Origin: Weeksellaceae bacterium
GTDB taxonomy: Bacteria > Bacteroidota > Bacteroidia > Flavobacteriales > Weeksellaceae
DNA: 64,000 bases
Reading direction: 5' to 3'
Assembly (NCBI GenBank): GCA_019459455.1
Contig: JAIBEX010000009.1
Span: 310,001 to 374,000, forward strand
In this document: piece by piece, positions 32,326 to 41,068 of the stretch
Numbering within the stretch: the first letter of the stretch is position 1
Layout of the letters: each line of letters opens with the position of its first letter
The notes under the pieces: model-generated
The model's database searches: none
The model's input: the letters and a program-made list of their open reading frames with translations, nothing else
Told to the model about the DNA's origin: nothing
Translations under genes and position numbers: made by a program

Positions 32326-33586
32326 TGAATTCATTATGGGGTTGTTCCACTAAAATTTCGTGCATCAGTTTACTGATCTCTTCCGCTTTCCAGGGGTGGT
32401 CTATGATGTACTTCGCAAAACGGTTGGTGATTTTCTGGATCATCTTGTCCGAAAGTTCCATATCCTCCACTCCAACATACCGGTGTTTACGGTGGATATG
32501 ATGCATTTCGTTGCGTTCCATGTTTTTTAGGACCGCTTTGAAATGATGGATTTTAGGTGCCATTTTCCTCTTCTTTTCCCATTCGGTAAAATCCTTCGTC
32601 ATCTCCTTTATTATTTCTTCGGCTTTGGGGATTTCTTTCTTCCGCTGTGTCATCGTTTCGCTGATATGTGCTGAAAGTTCATCCACATCCACCAGTTTTA
32701 CATTCGGATTTTCGGTAATGTCTTTATCCACATTATGCGGGATTGATAAATCGATGACGAGCGTTTCCTTGCCATTGGGGAAATGGCTTTTGTTAATGAT
32801 AGGATGTGCTGCGCCGGTTGCTACAATCAGAATGTCCGTATTTTTCAGTTCGGAATCCAGATCCTCCATTGCAATATGCGGGATGTTATATCTTTCTGCA
32901 ATCTTTTCCGCCTTCTCCACAGACCGGTTCATCACCTTTACGTTGGGCTCAAAAATATGCTTCACCAGGTTTTCAACGGTATTCTGTCCTATTTCTCCCG
33001 TCCCGAGCAGAAGTATGTTTTTGTCGGGGAGCTGTTTCTGATGGTTTAAGATATAGTGAACTGCCGCGTAAGAAACGGATGCTGCACCATTGGAAATTCC
33101 TGTTTCGTTTTTGATTTTCTTAGAAATCTGGATTGCGGAATTAATCGCCCTCTCCAGGTATGGGTTACTGTTCTGCTTCTCTTTCTTGAAACGGTTATAT
33201 GCGTTTTTAATCTGCCCTATGATTTCAAAATCGCCGATAATCTGGCTTTCCAAACCGCCTGCTACTCTAAAAAGGTGATTCAGAGCCTCCTCCCGGGCGT
33301 AAATGTTTGCAAACTGCAGGAAATCGGTCAGACTTACACCGGTTGCTTTGCAGAATTCTTCGGCCACCAGAAGATAGTTTTGGGAGGTGGTGTAGATTTC
33401 TGTACGGTTACAGGTAGAAACCACAAATGCGTCGCCTACATTTTTCTGATGAATGGAGTTCACAAAGTCTTTGATGTGCTCCTCAAAGAAAGAAAATTTA
33501 CCGCGGGTCTCCACATCAGCTTTTTCGTAACTGACGCTCAGGACGGCGAAATTGGCGGTTTTGTGTATTTCGGGAAGCTGGTTCAT
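32312..33586 (-). CDS. hemA: Glutamyl-tRNA reductase
   Basis: First gene of the heme operon: HemA reduces Glu-tRNA to glutamate-1-semialdehyde, the entry step of the C5 route to heme. The 424-residue protein has the catalytic Cys in VVSTCNRTEIY, the ESQIIGDFEIIGQIK segment, the NADPH-binding LLLGTGEIGQNTVENL and a C-terminal helical dimerisation domain. hemL and hemB are not in the window. A strong promoter lies just upstream. Confidence 0.97.
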   Translation of the reverse strand: MNQLPEIHKTANFAVLSVSYEKADVETRGKFSFFEEHIKDFVNSIHQKNVGDAFVVSTCNRTEIYTTSQNYLLVAEEFCKATGVSLTDFLQFANIYAREEALNHLFRVAGGLESQIIGDFEIIGQIKNAYNRFKKEKQNSNPYLERAINSAIQISKKIKNETGISNGAASVSYAAVHYILNHQKQLPDKNILLLGTGEIGQNTVENLVKHIFEPNVKVMNRSVEKAEKIAERYNIPHIAMEDLDSELKNTDILIVATGAAHPIINKSHFPNGKETLVIDLSIPHNVDKDITENPNVKLVDVDELSAHISETMTQRKKEIPKAEEIIKEMTKDFTEWEKKRKMAPKIHHFKAVLKNMERNEMHHIHRKHRYVGVEDMELSDKMIQKITNRFAKYIIDHPWKAEEISKLMHEILVEQPHNEFNEKH

Positions 33587-33596
33587 AACGCAACCG

Positions 33597-33626
33597 CAAA
33601 AATACTGAATTTTTAATTAATTTCAA
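33597..33626 (-). promoter_or_regulatory. Predicted promoter of the hemACDE operon
   Basis: On the minus strand: TTG (33624-33626), 19 bases, TATTTTTG (33597-33604), ending 10 bases before the hemA ATG. Both elements match the Bacteroidota consensus. Confidence 0.6.
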
Positions 33627-33886
33627 CCAGAAGAAAGGTGATCATTATCAATCCAGTGAAGTGATGAAACTGAATGGAATTTCTCCCTTTTTCTAAAAAG
33701 CAACAATTTATGATGCGCAATAGAGATGTTATCGGTCCCACATCTAACCTGCGAACATTGGTGGACAAGGCAATTCAAAATTATTATTTGAAGTTGTAGT
33801 CAAAAATGGTAAATCCGGTGATTTTTTCGTATTCAAATCCATGAAATTTTAATAAAACTTTAACCAAAAATTGGCTTACTGAAGTT

Positions 33887-33914
33887 TTTGAATGGTTCTA
33901 AATTTATATCTTTG
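33887..33914 (+). promoter_or_regulatory. Predicted promoter of the mreBCD-mrdA-rodA operon
   Basis: TTTG (33887-33890), 16 bases, TATCTTTG (33907-33914), about 37 bases before the mreB ATG: one of the best two-part promoters in the window. Confidence 0.65.
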
Positions 33915-33931
33915 TACACTTGATTTGTACA
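33911..33931 (+). repeat. Direct repeat TTTGTACA x2 over the mreB promoter start region
   Basis: Copies at 33911-33918 and 33924-33931, 13 bases apart. The first copy includes the last four bases of the -7 box. Because each holds GTAC, the pair also reads as an inverted repeat. Could be an operator; could be chance. Confidence 0.4.
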
Positions 33932-33951
33932 AAAGAAATCGGAAGAAGATT

Positions 33952-34977
33952 ATGGGTTTATTTGATATGTTCACGCAAGAAATTGCGATTGACTTAGGAA
34001 CAGCTAACACACTGATTATACATAACAACAAGATCGTTATTGACCAGCCGTCTATTGTAGCCATAGAGCGCTCTACCGGCAAGCCAATTGCGGTTGGTGA
34101 ACAGGCGAAGCACATGCAGGGTAAGACGCATGAAGATATAAAAACAATACGTCCACTAAAAGACGGCGTAATTGCAGATTTTCATGCTTCTGAACATATG
34201 ATAAAGGAATTTATTAAGAAAATTCCAGGCATAAAGGGGAAACTCATCCAACCTGCACTCCGGATTGTAATCTGTATTCCCTCTGGGATTACAGAGGTGG
34301 AGAAACGTGCAGTCCGTGACTCTGCTCAAAAAGTAAATGCAAAAGAAGTCCGCCTTATCTATGAACCGATGGCAGCAGCCATTGGTGTTGGAATTGACGT
34401 ACAGAAACCGGAAGGAAACATGATCATCGATATAGGTGGCGGTACCACCGAGATTGCAGTGGTTGCCCTGGGCGGTATTGTTTGTGACAAATCGGTAAAA
34501 ATTGCCGGAGATGTATTTACCAATGACATCGCTTATTACCTGAGAACGCATCATAACCTGTATATCGGCGAGAGAACTGCAGAAAGGATAAAGATTGAAG
34601 TAGGTTCTGCACTGGAAGAACTGGATGTTGATGTAGAGGATATTCCAGTACAGGGACGGGATTTAATCACCGGAAAACCTAAGGAAATAATGATTGGTTA
34701 TAAAGAAATTGCAAGAGCTCTGGATAAATCGATCATCCGTATTGAAGATGCAGTGATGGAGACGCTTTCATTGACTCCTCCGGAACTGGCCGCCGATATT
34801 TACAAGACAGGAATCTATCTTGCTGGAGGCGGTGCTCTTTTAAGAGGTTTGGCAGACAGGCTTCACAAAAAAACAGGTCTTCCCGTATTTGTAGCTGAAG
34901 ATCCCTTGAGAGCCGTTGTTCGCGGAACCGGAATCGCACTTAAAAACATGGATAAATTCAACTTCCTGATTAAATAA
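33952..34977 (+). CDS. mreB: Rod shape-determining protein MreB
   Basis: A 341-residue bacterial actin that forms membrane-bound filaments guiding elongation of the cell wall. The actin-fold motifs are present: IAIDLGTANTLI (phosphate 1), MIIDIGGGTTEIAVV (phosphate 2) and GIYLAGGGALLRGLADRL (adenosine), with the IYEPMAAAIG helix between them. The ATG at 33952 is chosen; an upstream in-frame TTG lies before the -7 box and cannot be transcribed from it. First of five genes in the elongasome operon. Confidence 0.97.
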   Translation: MGLFDMFTQEIAIDLGTANTLIIHNNKIVIDQPSIVAIERSTGKPIAVGEQAKHMQGKTHEDIKTIRPLKDGVIADFHASEHMIKEFIKKIPGIKGKLIQPALRIVICIPSGITEVEKRAVRDSAQKVNAKEVRLIYEPMAAAIGVGIDVQKPEGNMIIDIGGGTTEIAVVALGGIVCDKSVKIAGDVFTNDIAYYLRTHHNLYIGERTAERIKIEVGSALEELDVDVEDIPVQGRDLITGKPKEIMIGYKEIARALDKSIIRIEDAVMETLSLTPPELAADIYKTGIYLAGGGALLRGLADRLHKKTGLPVFVAEDPLRAVVRGTGIALKNMDKFNFLIK

Positions 34978-35000
34978 TTTAATTCGATTACATATTAGGG

Positions 35001-35855
35001 ATGGGATTTTTGATGAGATTATTTTCAAAGAACGGTCTTTTCATGTTCTTTCTGCTTTTGCAAACCGTTGCATTGGTTCTCATCTTTACCCGGAATGCCA
35101 TGCAGCAGTCGTGGGTTGCTGCACAGACTGCAGCACTCAATTCCAGAGCGTCCGGTTATATTGACAAGGGCGCTTCTTACCTGAAACTTAAGCAGATCAA
35201 CGACGAACTTGTGGCTCAGAATAAAGTTCTGATGGAGGAACTTTATGGTAAAGACGCTTTTACCAAACCTGCCTTCAGGAAAGTTCACGATACCATTGGC
35301 GGAGGGCAGATTTATACGTTCGTGGATGGCGAGATTGTATTCAACAGCATCAACAGGAAAGACAATTATTTCACCATTAACCGCGGAAGGAGGGATGGCG
35401 TTTTCCCAAAAATGGGGGTTATTGCCCCTAAAGGCATCGCAGGAATCGTAATCAATACCACAAACAGCTATTCCCTGGTTCAGTCGGTTTTAAGTGTCAA
35501 CAAAATAAGACTCAACGCCGCACTTAAAAATTCCGGTTATTTCGGCACCCTCACCTGGAAGGGAGAAAATTCCAGGATTATGCATTTGTCCGATATTCCT
35601 AAATACGTCCCCCTAAAGGTGGGTGACACGGTGGAGACCGATGGCAAATCGGCAATTTTTCCCAAAGGAGTCATGATAGGCACTGTTTCAGGCTATGAAG
35701 TTGACAGTAAAACCGGATTTTGGGATATTTCAGTGGAACTGAGCGAACGGATGGGTACTTTGAACAAGATCTATGTCGTGAAAAACCTTAAAATAGCCGA
35801 AGTGCAGAAAATACAGGACACCTTGCAGGCAACAATAGAACGGGAAAATGATTAG
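35001..35855 (+). CDS. mreC: Rod shape-determining protein MreC
   Basis: A 284-residue bitopic protein linking MreB filaments to the periplasmic synthases. A membrane helix covers about residues 12-32, a coiled-coil stretch about 50-80, and two beta-barrel subdomains follow, with the GVIAPKGIAGIV and LTWKGENSRIMHL segments. It starts 23 bases after mreB and overlaps mreD by 8 bases. An internal ATG at codon 5 is an alternative start. Confidence 0.93.
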   Translation: MGFLMRLFSKNGLFMFFLLLQTVALVLIFTRNAMQQSWVAAQTAALNSRASGYIDKGASYLKLKQINDELVAQNKVLMEELYGKDAFTKPAFRKVHDTIGGGQIYTFVDGEIVFNSINRKDNYFTINRGRRDGVFPKMGVIAPKGIAGIVINTTNSYSLVQSVLSVNKIRLNAALKNSGYFGTLTWKGENSRIMHLSDIPKYVPLKVGDTVETDGKSAIFPKGVMIGTVSGYEVDSKTGFWDISVELSERMGTLNKIYVVKNLKIAEVQKIQDTLQATIEREND

Positions 35856-36354
35856 CAGGACTCTCTTTACCGATATTTTACTTATTGCGTTCTTAATTGC
35901 ACTGCAGATCTTCGTGCTGAACAGAATCACGCTCTTTGGCGAATATACCCCGGTTTTATATCCCGTTTTTGTGATGTTCTACCCTTTTTTCAGGAATAAA
36001 TTCCAATTCCTTGTGCTGAGTTTTATCCTTGGGCTGGGCATCGATGCCTTCCTTGGAACGTGGGGCATCAACGCTTTTGCCACCACTGCAGTCGCGTATT
36101 ATAGAACCCTAATTTTCAGGACTTCAACAGATACGACAACTGATTTTTTTTCGTTTTCCACTTTACAGTGGCCTCAGTACTTGCTGTTTATACTTTCGAG
36201 TATATTTTTTCACCAACTTTTGGTGCAGTATATTGAATTCTTTAAACTCACCCGCCTTTTGGAAATTTTTCTGAACATCGTGGTGTCCAGTATATTTTCA
36301 TTTATATTTATCTTGTTGTACGCAATGATATTTAAAATTAAACAAAGGATTTGA
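35848..36354 (+). CDS. mreD: Rod shape-determining protein MreD
   Basis: A 168-residue integral membrane protein with five or six helices, poorly conserved as is usual for MreD. Identification rests on size, hydrophobicity, the GLGIDAFLGTWGINAFATTAVAYYR region and its place between mreC and the PBP2 gene, overlapping both (8 and 4 bases). It is a partner of MreC in the elongasome. Confidence 0.88.
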   Translation: MISRTLFTDILLIAFLIALQIFVLNRITLFGEYTPVLYPVFVMFYPFFRNKFQFLVLSFILGLGIDAFLGTWGINAFATTAVAYYRTLIFRTSTDTTTDFFSFSTLQWPQYLLFILSSIFFHQLLVQYIEFFKLTRLLEIFLNIVVSSIFSFIFILLYAMIFKIKQRI

Positions 36355-38399
36355 AGCCCCAGTATCTAAAAATAATTGCGGTACTTGTTCTGATTGCTGT
36401 AATTTTTATAGCAAGGCTCGCCTATTTGCAGCTCTTTACTGACCGGTATGCTCTTAATGCTGCCAATACTTCGATAAAAATCGATTACGTGATTCCACAA
36501 CGGGGGGTGATTTTCGACAGAAACGGAAAGATTATGGTGGGCAACCAGCCCGCCTACGAGGTTTCCTATACGCAGGCTTTGATGCGGCCGGATTTTGACA
36601 CTCTGAGTTTTTGCGGTCTGCTCGGAATCAGTGAAGCAGAGTTCGTTGGTAAAATAAATGCGCTTAAGAAGGAAAAATACTATTCCAAACTCACCCCCAT
36701 GACTTTCATGAAAAATTTAAGTAGGGAAGAAGTGGCAAGGATTCAGGAAATCATCTTTAAATTTCCCGCTTTCAGTATTGTACAGAGGCCTCAAAGGCAG
36801 TATGAAGTTTCTACCTCCGGCAATCTTCTGGGATATACTAACGAAGTTGGAGAAAGGGACCTGAAAAAAGATTCCATTTATTACAGACCGGGCGACTTTA
36901 TAGGAAAATCCGGTGTTGAGAAGGCTTACGAGAAGGAACTACGCGGTGAAAAAGGAATGAGGTACATCCAGAAGGATATTAAACTGAGGGATATCGGATC
37001 GTACAAAAACGGCGAACTGGATAAGGAAGAAATCACCGGTAAAGACATTACCCTGACCATCGATTACGACTTGCAGCGGATGGCTGAAGAAATGCTGGTA
37101 AATAAACAGGGCGCTATTGTAGCGCTGGATCCAAATACCGGCGAAATTCTGGTGATGGCTACTGGGCCGGACATTGATCCCAACGTTTTCACCGGTCCCG
37201 ATAAATCCAGAAATCTTTACCGCTTGCAGATGGATACCATCTATAACAACCGGCCTACCTTTGACCGTTCCATACAGGCGGCATATCCTCCAGGTTCCAC
37301 ATTCAAACTGCTTACTGCCGCCGCGGCCATGCAGATGGGCGTCATGGACGAAAACACCATTTTTCCATGCGGTGGAGGTTTCAATTATAAAGGACTACGG
37401 ATAAAGGGTCATGGAGGCGCAGATCCCTTAATTCCTGCCATCCAGGTATCAAGCAACTGTTATTTTTCCTATGCTTACCTGGCCATCCTTAACAAATATC
37501 CGGGGGATCCGGGCAGAGGTGTTGATGAGTGGAAAAAAATCATGAGCAGTTTCGGCGTTGGAGAGTTTCTGAACAACGATTTAGCCGTGGGGTCAAAAGG
37601 AAGAATTCCAAGCGGGGAATTTTATGAGAAGAGGATGGAGACCATCAACAAAGCAATCGGAAGAGGCCGTGTGAAAAATTGGGACCCACTGGCAACCGGT
37701 GCTGTATTCAACGGAATGGGACAGGGCGATGTTCTTTTAACCCCCCTCCAAATGGCAAATTCTGTTGCCGCCATCGTAAACAAGGGCTGGTATTACACGC
37801 CGCACATCGTGAAGTCTATTGATGGAAAGCCTAATCCGGACCCCCGTTTTAAGAAAAAGCATCAAACCCTCGTTAATCCAAAACATTTTGACCCTATAAT
37901 AAAGGGTATGGAGGCTGTTGTTCTGAACGGGACTGCACGGGGCTTGAAATCCAGCGATTTCACGCAGCTTGCAAAAACAGGAACCGCCCAGGTTCCACAG
38001 GGTAAGGACAACTCAATCTTCGTAATGGCGGCTCCTGCAGATAAACCGCGAATTGTGGTCGTAGCGGTTATGGAGCATGCAGGATTCGGAGCTACGTGGG
38101 CGGGGCCTGCCTCAACCGTAATCGCAGAAAAATATTTAACGGGGGACCTCAAACGCGAACATCTTTATAAGAAGATGATTGGGGCGAGTTTCATGCCGGA
38201 ATACAAGAGACAGTGGGTTGCGGACCTCAAACGTAAGGGCCTCTATAAAGAACCCAACACTGATTCGCTGATATTGAGGGGTATTGAAGACAGCCTGAAG
38301 ACTGTACAGAATAATAACGTGAGAGCCACTTTATTATACAAGCGGGATTCCCTGAGGATCCGCCTGCAGAATTACAAACCAAAAACTCCTAAAAAATGA
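36351..38399 (+). CDS. mrdA: Penicillin-binding protein 2 (elongation transpeptidase)
   Basis: A 682-residue class B PBP that crosslinks peptidoglycan during elongation. It has one N-terminal membrane helix (about 7-27), a pedestal domain with RGVIFDRNGK, and the transpeptidase domain with Ser316-Thr-Phe-Lys319, Ser367-Ser-Asn369 and Lys542-Thr-Gly-Thr545. The frame starts at a TTG that overlaps the mreD stop (TTGA), so translation is coupled. A C-terminal tail of about 70 residues follows the catalytic domain and is charged. Confidence 0.95.
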   Translation: MKPQYLKIIAVLVLIAVIFIARLAYLQLFTDRYALNAANTSIKIDYVIPQRGVIFDRNGKIMVGNQPAYEVSYTQALMRPDFDTLSFCGLLGISEAEFVGKINALKKEKYYSKLTPMTFMKNLSREEVARIQEIIFKFPAFSIVQRPQRQYEVSTSGNLLGYTNEVGERDLKKDSIYYRPGDFIGKSGVEKAYEKELRGEKGMRYIQKDIKLRDIGSYKNGELDKEEITGKDITLTIDYDLQRMAEEMLVNKQGAIVALDPNTGEILVMATGPDIDPNVFTGPDKSRNLYRLQMDTIYNNRPTFDRSIQAAYPPGSTFKLLTAAAAMQMGVMDENTIFPCGGGFNYKGLRIKGHGGADPLIPAIQVSSNCYFSYAYLAILNKYPGDPGRGVDEWKKIMSSFGVGEFLNNDLAVGSKGRIPSGEFYEKRMETINKAIGRGRVKNWDPLATGAVFNGMGQGDVLLTPLQMANSVAAIVNKGWYYTPHIVKSIDGKPNPDPRFKKKHQTLVNPKHFDPIIKGMEAVVLNGTARGLKSSDFTQLAKTGTAQVPQGKDNSIFVMAAPADKPRIVVVAVMEHAGFGATWAGPASTVIAEKYLTGDLKREHLYKKMIGASFMPEYKRQWVADLKRKGLYKEPNTDSLILRGIEDSLKTVQNNNVRATLLYKRDSLRIRLQNYKPKTPKK

Positions 38400-39625
38400 G
38401 ATGGACCGAAGGAATAGACCGTTTCGGTTTAGGGTTGTACTTTATAATCTGTCTTTTCGCCATCGCGAACATCTACAGTGTGGACGAGGGTTTGGGTAAA
38501 AAGCAGCTCATCTTTTTTGTCATTTCCTGTGTTGTTGGACTTTTTATTTTTGTTTCAAGGTCTAAACTGTTTGAAAACATGGCCGGGATCATCTATATCG
38601 TAGGTTTACTCCTGCTAATTGGCCTTTTCCCCTTCGGGACAGAGATTTTAGGTCAGAAAAACTGGTACCGTTTCGGGAGTTTTACGATGCAACCTGTAGA
38701 ATTTGCTAAGATTGGCACTGCACTGATGCTTTCCAACTACGTTGCGGGACCTGACTTTAATCTACAGAACAGAAAGTCCCTATATACCGTTCTGGCTATC
38801 GTAGGAATTCCGGCGGTGGTGGTTCTGGCCATACCGGACGTTGGTTCCGTTTTGGTCTTCACCGCATTTTTTATTGTTCTCTTCCGCGAGGGTTTAAATG
38901 GCTGGCTGTTTGGTGTAGGGCTAATTTTGGCCACTGTTTTTCTGGTTTCTATTGCAGTAGATCCATTATATGTAATTTTATGTGTTCTTATTCTGGCTGG
39001 GCTTTTCTTACTTTTTAACTACAGGACGATCTCGTGGAATATTTTTAGCATATCCTCCTTTATTGGAGTTATAGCTTTACTGAGTGGTATTGCGTTCGCA
39101 ACACCGAAAATCCTTGAGAAACTGCCCAAGCACCAGCGCGAAAGAATTGAGGTGCTTTACAAAGGTGAAAAAGCCTTTCGGGATACCTCCGGATATAACC
39201 TTCTCTATTCCAAAACTGCAATTGGTTCGGGAGGATTCACAGGTAAGGGTTATCAACAGGGCTCCGTAACGCAGGGCAAATTCGTACCGGAGCAGGAAAC
39301 AGACTATATTTTCTGCACGGTGGGTGAAGAATGGGGTTTTTTGGGTAGCTCCCTGTTGATTCTGGCATATACGCTGTATATTGGCCGGGTATTATACCTT
39401 GCTGAGAACCAAAAGTCAACATTTAACCGGGTTTTTGGATACTGCCTTGGCTCTATTCTGCTCATGCACTTTACGATTAACATTGGGATGGTCATGGGGC
39501 TTTTCCCCACGGTGGGTATCCCCTTGCCCTATTTCAGTTATGGCGGTAGTTCACTACTGGCATTCTCCATCATGACCTTCATCTTCTTCAAACTGAATTA
39601 TATTGATAAGAATTCATTAGTCTAA
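38396..39625 (+). CDS. rodA: Rod shape-determining protein RodA (SEDS glycosyltransferase)
   Basis: A 409-residue SEDS polymerase with about ten membrane helices that lengthens glycan strands in partnership with PBP2. Recognisable are GQKNWYRFGSFTMQPVEFAKIG, the large periplasmic loop with QQGSVTQGKFVPEQETDYIF, and the final PTVGIPLPYFSYGGSSLL signature. Its ATG overlaps the mrdA stop (ATGA). Last gene of the operon; no plus-strand terminator is obvious after it. Confidence 0.96.
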   Translation: MRWTEGIDRFGLGLYFIICLFAIANIYSVDEGLGKKQLIFFVISCVVGLFIFVSRSKLFENMAGIIYIVGLLLLIGLFPFGTEILGQKNWYRFGSFTMQPVEFAKIGTALMLSNYVAGPDFNLQNRKSLYTVLAIVGIPAVVVLAIPDVGSVLVFTAFFIVLFREGLNGWLFGVGLILATVFLVSIAVDPLYVILCVLILAGLFLLFNYRTISWNIFSISSFIGVIALLSGIAFATPKILEKLPKHQRERIEVLYKGEKAFRDTSGYNLLYSKTAIGSGGFTGKGYQQGSVTQGKFVPEQETDYIFCTVGEEWGFLGSSLLILAYTLYIGRVLYLAENQKSTFNRVFGYCLGSILLMHFTINIGMVMGLFPTVGIPLPYFSYGGSSLLAFSIMTFIFFKLNYIDKNSLV

Positions 39626-39927
39626 GAACTTGTCACCTACTCTTATGATTATGTAATACACAGTTGCTCTTATATGTCGTGAGAGCGTATACAATAAAAT
39701 CCATCAAGCAAGAAGGGAATCCTCTGATTAGCTCTTTTCGTCGCTCACCTAATTCAGCGCATTATTTATTTGCACCGCACGACATTAAGTGCCGCACAAT
39801 TGCTATGCTCAAAATTATACCAGAGGGATTGGAAACGCACAGTCTAATTCTTGGACCTCCTTAATACAAGGATAAAAAAAGAACCTTCACAATTGCGAAG
39901 GTTCCGGCATTATCAATTCTATCAATC
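39626..39927. other. Gene-free spacer after rodA
   Basis: About 300 bases without a credible gene; the only open frame (66 codons, 39664-39864) lacks features and homology. It includes an 8-base inverted pair (ATGTCGTG near 39674, CACGACAT near 39779) and ends with the terminator of the opposing NlpC gene. Confidence 0.5.
39873..39904 (-). terminator. Intrinsic terminator of the NlpC/P60 gene
   Basis: Perfect eight-base stem 39881-39888 with 39897-39904 and, on the minus strand, a run of seven T. Confidence 0.85.
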
Positions 39928-40626
39928 TTAATTCATTCTTTCTGCAAAATTTGCTTCACCTGCTACCAGGTCTGGCGTAACGATCCTCTTGGCGAATCTG
40001 TATTTAGGACCCCAGTATTTATCATTTAATGAAGAGGTCATTACTCCTCTGGATGTTGCGGCGTGAATAAATTTAATCTCACCCTCCTCAGTCACATTCT
40101 CAACAATTCCCACGTGAGAAATACGGCCACCACCCTGTGAAAAGAATACCAAATCACCTTTCTGAAGGTTGCTCTTTTCAACTCTCTCGCCTTCCTGTGC
40201 TTGGGAAGCCGCTACTCTTGGTAAATTAATTCCCGCAGCTGAGCCAAACACCGAAAGTACAAATGCAGAACAGTCAATGCCTTTTCTGGTCATCCCTCCG
40301 TATCTGTATGGTGTACCTAGGTAGGTTGCAGCTTCTTCTAAAATTCCGTCTATCGTTTTTGATAATTTTATCGCTCTTATTACTTCTGCTTTTTTCTCTA
40401 AATTATTTACAATTGCCATCTTAGCAGTTTTTTCCGATGTAAAACTGTTGATGAGGATCTGCTTGTTCTGCTCCAGTCTTTTAACTTCGACCGGAGAAAC
40501 TTTGGCATTCGATTTGTATTCTTTGGTATAGAGAGCCGGTTCGGCAACAACGTAATTAGTAACGCAGGATTGTAAAGTGATAATAGAAGTAAGTACAGTC
40601 AGGTAAAATAAAATGCTTTTCTTCAT
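39928..40626 (-). CDS. NlpC/P60 (C40) cell-wall peptidase, lipoprotein
   Basis: A 232-residue lipoprotein (lipidated Cys21 in LQSC) whose C-terminal half is an NlpC/P60 domain: catalytic Cys119 in GIDCSAF, His171 in ISHVGIV and His188 in FIHAATS. Such enzymes cut the D-Glu-diaminopimelate bond of stem peptides. The N-terminal part (about 25-90) is a charged linker. Its position next to the elongasome operon is suggestive of a joint role in growth, although it is transcribed separately. Confidence 0.92.
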   Translation of the reverse strand: MKKSILFYLTVLTSIITLQSCVTNYVVAEPALYTKEYKSNAKVSPVEVKRLEQNKQILINSFTSEKTAKMAIVNNLEKKAEVIRAIKLSKTIDGILEEAATYLGTPYRYGGMTRKGIDCSAFVLSVFGSAAGINLPRVAASQAQEGERVEKSNLQKGDLVFFSQGGGRISHVGIVENVTEEGEIKFIHAATSRGVMTSSLNDKYWGPKYRFAKRIVTPDLVAGEANFAERMN

Positions 40627-40683
40627 ATATATTAGGTATGTATGAGTGTTAATATTATGGTATCTTTCAACTCAAATGCAAGG

Positions 40684-40691
40684 CAAAATTA
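40684..40691 (-). promoter_or_regulatory. Predicted -7 box (TAATTTTG) of the NlpC/P60 gene
   Basis: Minus-strand TAATTTTG, a full TAnnTTTG match, 57 bases before the ATG; no clear -33 element. Confidence 0.4.
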
Positions 40692-40786
40692 GATAAAACC
40701 CATAGAAGAGGATCTTTTTCACCTTACCGTGAAAAGGACTTTAACACTTTTTAACATTATTATCTGGTATGTTAAAGAAAAATAAG

Positions 40787-40826
40787 CTGCAAAGCCCTAA
40801 AACAGGACTTTGCAGTTTTTGTTTTA
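40787..40826. terminator. Orphan terminator-like hairpin
   Basis: Twelve-base stem 40787-40798 with 40804-40815 (one mismatch), five-base loop, then TTTTTGTTTT on the plus strand; the minus strand also has a T-rich flank. No coding gene ends here. Confidence 0.6.
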
Positions 40827-41013
40827 TTAAGAAATATTAACATTTGATCAGCAAAATCTATTAATTATATAACATTCATCTATAATTAAATAATCACCAC
40901 AATTTATAACTAATTTATTTTTACATAGTTGCATATTTTGAAGGCAAACGTTACCATAGCTGATCAGGAATAGAGACCTTGCGGCCGTCATCCCAAACTA
41001 AAATAATCCGATG

Positions 41014-41029
41014 CAAATGCAGGCATTTG
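41014..41029. repeat. Perfect palindrome CAAATGC-AG-GCATTTG
   Basis: Seven-base arms with a two-base centre, 12 bases from the glnN terminator. Could be a protein site or part of an RNA fold. Confidence 0.4.
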
Positions 41030-41034
41030 TTTGA

Positions 41035-41063
41035 TAACAAAAAATCTCACCGAGGTGAGATTT
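41035..41063 (-). terminator. Intrinsic terminator of glnN
   Basis: Ten-base stem 41042-41051 with 41054-41063 closed by a CGAG-type loop, followed on the minus strand by a T run. Confidence 0.8.
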
Positions 41064-41068
41064 AAATA

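Larger units (their letters stand above)
33587..33951. other. Gene-free divergent spacer between hemA and mreB
   Basis: About 365 bases holding the hemA promoter at one end and the mreB promoter at the other. The middle contains a 29-codon open frame (33710-33799, plus strand, starting MMRNRDVIGPTSNL) with no ribosome binding site or homology I recognise; I do not call it a gene. Otherwise nothing is evident. Confidence 0.5.
40627..41068. other. Gene-free spacer with orphan hairpins between the NlpC gene and glnN
   Basis: About 440 bases. It holds the NlpC promoter, a terminator-like hairpin at 40787-40815 with no gene to serve on either strand, an AT-rich stretch, a perfect short palindrome at 41014-41029 and the glnN terminator. 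A small RNA is possible. Confidence 0.5.

Noticed and set aside
33710-33799. 29-codon open frame between hemA and mreB
   Set aside because: Too short, no upstream ribosome site and no homology I recognise; noted in the spacer entry only.
39664-39864. 66-codon open frame in the spacer after rodA
   Set aside because: No ribosome binding site, signal, domain or familiar composition; the region looks non-coding and faces the NlpC gene terminator.
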